Shown here: piece by piece, positions 4,883 through 7,160 of the stretch | Layout: each line of letters begins with the position of its first letter | How positions within the stretch are numbered: position 1 is the first letter of the stretch | NCBI GenBank assembly: GCA_005791685.1 | Contig: SXVG01000080.1 | Coordinates: 1 to 7,160 of the forward strand | Source: Methylotenera sp. | GTDB lineage: Bacteria > Pseudomonadota > Gammaproteobacteria > Burkholderiales > Methylophilaceae | Length of the DNA: 7,160 nt | Direction: 5' to 3' | Notes under the pieces: generated by a model | What the model was told of the DNA's origin: nothing | Seen by the model: the letters and a program-made list of their open reading frames with translations, nothing else | Databases searched by the model: none | Translations under genes and position numbers: made by a program

Positions 4883-5875
4883 TTATTTAATTCTATTGAT
4901 TAAATCTTTAACTTTAATGCCCACTTCATTTTTACCGCCAAAACCAGTACCTGGTTTCATGGCTTTAAAGTGTGCTTTTACGGCTGCATAGTCTTCTGCT
5001 GGCAAAGGCACGTATTTCACTTCGGCCACCAATTTAGGTGCATTGTCTAAATAGAAGTTAACAAAGGCTTTCACTTCTGGTTTAAAGGCCGCCGCCGTGG
5101 CGTTCACGTAAATGAACAATGGGCGAGCAAGCGGTTGGTAGCTACCGTCTTTAACCGATTCAGGTGAAGGCATCACTGCAGGTGAGCCGGCTTTAGCCGA
5201 GATAGGAATCGCTCTTAATTTATCTTTATTCTCTTCGTAGTAAGCGTAGCCAAAGTAAGCTAAACCGCCGTTATTGCCTGAAACTCCTTGCACCAACACG
5301 TTGTCATCTTCTGATGGCGTGTAGTCGGTACGACTGGCTTTAGCTTTACCGTTGACCGCTTCAGTGAAGTAGTCAAACGTACCGGAAGCTGTGCCTGGGC
5401 CGTATAAAGCCAAAGCTTTATCTGGGTAGGCGGCGTTCACTTGTTTCCAGTTTTTAACGCTGGAACCGGGTTTCCACATCGCGTTTAATTCCGCCACGCT
5501 TAGGCTTTTTACCCAGTCATTCTTGGCGTTGACTACCACGGTAAGTGCGTCGTAAGCCACGGCTAATTCGATAAACTGCACACCGGCTTCTTTACACGCG
5601 TCGATTTCTTTTTGTGCGATAGGGCGTGATGCGTTTGAAACATCGGTTTCGCCACGGCAGAATTTTTTAAAGCCGCCACCGGTACCGGATTCACCCACGG
5701 TTACTTTGGTTTTTGTGGCTTTTTGGAACTCTTCAGCCACCGCTTCAGTAATAGGGTATACCGTGCTTGAACCATCAATTGCAATGAGTTTGTCGGCGGC
5801 CAGTGCGTGTGAGCTGGCGAAAGTAACGGCCACTAAAGCCGCAATGCGCATTGATTTGCTAAATACTGTGTTCAT
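4883..5875 (-). CDS. pstS: Periplasmic phosphate-binding protein PstS
   Basis: A 330-residue secreted protein that binds phosphate in the periplasm and hands it to PstC/PstA. The N-terminus is a Sec signal peptide: basic start (K7, R10), hydrophobic core 11-21 and a likely cut after ALA at residue 26. There is no lipobox cysteine, so it is soluble, as expected of a Gram-negative. Phosphate-binding motifs follow: IDGSSTVYP (33-41), SGTGGGFK (63-70) with RGETDVSNASRPI (74-86), and GPGTASGTFDYF (159-170). DNVLVQGVSGNNGGLAYFGYAYY (191-213) matches the second-domain region of the PstS/SphX type, and C73 and C93 could form a disulfide. The ribosome binding site GGAG (5881-5884) is five bases before the ATG. 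It is the first gene of the operon and follows a PhoB box. Confidence 0.96.
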   Translation of the reverse strand: MNTVFSKSMRIAALVAVTFASSHALAADKLIAIDGSSTVYPITEAVAEEFQKATKTKVTVGESGTGGGFKKFCRGETDVSNASRPIAQKEIDACKEAGVQFIELAVAYDALTVVVNAKNDWVKSLSVAELNAMWKPGSSVKNWKQVNAAYPDKALALYGPGTASGTFDYFTEAVNGKAKASRTDYTPSEDDNVLVQGVSGNNGGLAYFGYAYYEENKDKLRAIPISAKAGSPAVMPSPESVKDGSYQPLARPLFIYVNATAAAFKPEVKAFVNFYLDNAPKLVAEVKYVPLPAEDYAAVKAHFKAMKPGTGFGGKNEVGIKVKDLINRIK

Positions 5876-5916
5876 ATCATCTCCATCGTAGTTAAAAGTT
5901 ATTTCTTAAGCTGAGG

Positions 5917-5953
5917 ATGATATTAGATTTCAATTGTGACAACTTTATGACAA
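5917..5953 (-). promoter_or_regulatory. Pho box and promoter of the pst operon
   Basis: On the minus strand the 19 bases at 5935-5953 read TTGTCATAAAGTTGTCACA. They match the PhoB consensus (CTGTCATA.A.CTGTCAYA) at all but about three positions, with two TGTCA direct repeats 11 bases apart. The string is almost the same as the E. coli phoA box as recalled. Downstream, TAATAT (5920-5925) or TATCAT (5917-5922) can serve as -10, nine or twelve bases from the box, where PhoB-dependent promoters have it. There is no -35 hexamer, as usual when PhoB recruits polymerase. The predicted leader is about 35-40 bases. Expression should rise when phosphate is scarce. Confidence 0.85.
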
Positions 5954-5980
5954 ATATTTAAATAGCCATATTTAGGTAAT

Positions 5981-6004
5981 AAAAAAAGGCTACCGAGTAG
6001 CCTT
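5981..6004 (-). terminator. Intrinsic terminator after pit
   Basis: On the minus strand GGCTAC (5997-6002) and GTAGCC (5988-5993) form a six-base stem, extended by two A-T pairs, around a three-base loop. Seven T follow. It lies about 20 bases past the pit stop, just upstream of the Pho box, and insulates the pst promoter from pit transcription. Confidence 0.85.
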
Positions 6005-6024
6005 CTTTTATAGCACAGGCAAGA

Positions 6025-7023
6025 TTACAAAAAAGTACGGCCAAAGTGGTAGCTAATCGCCGCAATCAAACCTGCGCACGGTATGGTCAATACCCAGGCC
6101 CAAATGATGCGTGAAGCCAAGCCCCAACGTACCGCGGATACGCGTCTGGAAAGGCCTACCCCAATAATTGCACCGGTGATGGTGTGGGTGGTCGACACCG
6201 GTATGCCCAGTGAGGTGGCGACAAACAAGGCAATGGCGCCGGAAGTTTGCGCGCAAAATCCACCCGATGGGCGTATGCGGGTAATGCCCATGCCCATGGT
6301 GCGCACGATGCGCCAGCCACCGAATAAGGTGCCTAAGGCCATGGCCACTTGGCAGGAGATGACCACCCAAAATGGCACGTAAAAATCACCCTGTATGTAG
6401 CCGTTGGCATACAGCAATACGGCAATAATGCCCATGGTTTTTTGCGCATCGTTACCGCCGTGGCCTAAGCTATAGAGCGAGGACGAGATGAATTGCATTT
6501 TATTAAACATGCGTTCGGTCGGGTAAGGCGAGGATTTTTCGTATAGCCACAGCACCAGCACCATCAGTAGCAGTGCCAGCAGCATGCCAAATAGCGGAGA
6601 CAGAATGATTGCCACGGAGGTTTTAATCAAGCCGGCCGCAACGATGGCATCGGTGCCCGCTTTCGCCACACCTGCGCCGACCAAGCCGCCGACCAAGGCG
6701 TGCGAGGAGGAAGACGGAATACCAAACCACCAAGTAATCAGATTCCAGGTAATGGCGCCGCTTAAGGCGCCAAAGATGACGGCATTGTCTATGATTTCCT
6801 TAGAGATAATGCCTTTGCCTACGGTGTTGGCGACATGCAGACCAAAAAACAAAAAAGCCACCAAGTTGAAAAATGCGGCCCAAGCTACCGCGGCTTGCGG
6901 TGTAAGCAGTCGCGTGGAGACCATCAAGGCGATGGAGTTAGCGGCGTCGTGAAAGCCATTCATAAAGTCGAACATCAGGGCTACCACCACCAGCAAGCCC
7001 ATGATTAGAATCGCGTGATCCAT
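6025..7023 (-). CDS. pit: PiT-family low-affinity phosphate permease
   Basis: A 332-residue inner-membrane transporter of the PHO4/PiT family. Members import phosphate, usually as a neutral metal-phosphate complex with H+ or Na+, at lower affinity than Pst. The family's internal duplication is clear: GFHDAANSIA (23-32) and GHGGNDAQKTMG (187-198) are the paired G..DA.. motifs, and GIPSSSSHALVGG (101-113) and GIPVSTTHTITGA (273-285) are the paired GIP-S-H motifs. About ten hydrophobic segments are seen, with a polar cytoplasmic stretch at about 162-185. At 332 residues it is of the compact type found with DUF47 partners, shorter than E. coli PitA (about 500). The ribosome binding site AAGGAG (7031-7036) is seven bases before the ATG and overlaps the stop of the upstream DUF47 gene, so the two are coupled. 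It ends in its own terminator and no Pho box is seen for it. Confidence 0.95.
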   Translation of the reverse strand: MDHAILIMGLLVVVALMFDFMNGFHDAANSIALMVSTRLLTPQAAVAWAAFFNLVAFLFFGLHVANTVGKGIISKEIIDNAVIFGALSGAITWNLITWWFGIPSSSSHALVGGLVGAGVAKAGTDAIVAAGLIKTSVAIILSPLFGMLLALLLMVLVLWLYEKSSPYPTERMFNKMQFISSSLYSLGHGGNDAQKTMGIIAVLLYANGYIQGDFYVPFWVVISCQVAMALGTLFGGWRIVRTMGMGITRIRPSGGFCAQTSGAIALFVATSLGIPVSTTHTITGAIIGVGLSRRVSAVRWGLASRIIWAWVLTIPCAGLIAAISYHFGRTFL

Positions 7024-7034
7024 GCTCTGGCTCC

Positions 7035-7160
7035 TTAAATGCGTTCTAACACGACACCATGAATGACGTCTGACACGTCCTCGCAGCTGTCCACCGCCAT
7101 TTCAAAAAGATCGTACAGTTCTTTTGAACGTATGATGGTGCGTGCGTCCGATTCTTCGAC
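7035..7160 (-). CDS. DUF47/PhoU-like Pit accessory protein, C-terminal end
   Basis: The last 41 codons of a minus-strand gene run from the window edge to a TAA at 7035-7037. The visible tail includes SKELYDLFE (12-20), AVDSCEDVSDVI (22-33) and ends in GVVLERI. This is the closing helix pattern of DUF47 (YkaA/PhoU-like) proteins, where a CEDV.DVI string precedes the C-terminus. Such genes commonly sit directly before pit, and their products are thought to regulate Pit in a PhoU-like way; the mechanism here is inferred. The stop codon is part of the TAAGGAG that serves as the pit ribosome binding site. The N-terminal four-fifths is outside the window. Confidence 0.88.
   Translation of the reverse strand, partial: VEESDARTIIRSKELYDLFEMAVDSCEDVSDVIHGVVLERI

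Noticed and set aside
6584..6952. A 122-codon open frame on the plus strand opposite pit
   Set aside because: It is a shadow of the pit coding strand, rich in Ala, Thr and Met, with no family motif, promoter or ribosome binding site.

Overview
The window reads as chromosomal DNA from a Gram-negative proteobacterium. The order pstS-pstC-pstA-pstB-phoU, the PhoB-type box, the DUF47-pit pair and the style of the small intergenic repeats suggest a betaproteobacterium of moderate GC (Methylophilaceae/Nitrosomonadales-like). That placement is inference; no marker gene fixes the taxon.

About 80% of the window (1324-7160, all on the minus strand) is a phosphate-uptake block. Reading in the direction of transcription, it starts with the C-terminal end of a DUF47/PhoU-like protein (7035-7160, cut by the window edge). 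This is translationally coupled to a PiT-family low-affinity phosphate permease (6025-7023), which ends in its own intrinsic terminator. Next comes a PhoB box and promoter (5917-5953), followed by pstS, pstC, pstA, pstB and phoU. A second intrinsic terminator lies between pstS and pstC, with a possible extended -10 promoter just behind it. This arrangement would make abundant periplasmic PstS and smaller amounts of the membrane complex. A strong, perfectly palindromic bidirectional terminator (1268-1297) closes the operon. PstS captures phosphate in the periplasm, PstC/PstA form the inner-membrane channel, PstB supplies ATP hydrolysis, and PhoU links transporter state to PhoR/PhoB signalling. 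No phoB or phoR is present in the window.

The first kilobase, on the plus strand and convergent with the pst operon, is accessory DNA. It holds a HigB/HigA toxin-antitoxin pair with a promoter-operator that predicts a leaderless higB mRNA. A MazE/ChpS-type antitoxin follows six bases after higA. Directly after it, and overlapping its stop codon, is a 26-codon relic of the matching ChpB/MazF toxin, so the second antitoxin has lost its toxin. The module is bordered by small palindromic repeats (2-19 and 1084-1103), and the 350-base spacer before phoU also carries a duplicated CACAGAG-rich repeat.

I see no wholly new system here. The most interesting points are the antitoxin with its decayed toxin gene fused onto an intact higBA operon, the leaderless higB architecture, and the terminator-plus-promoter switch inside the pst operon.
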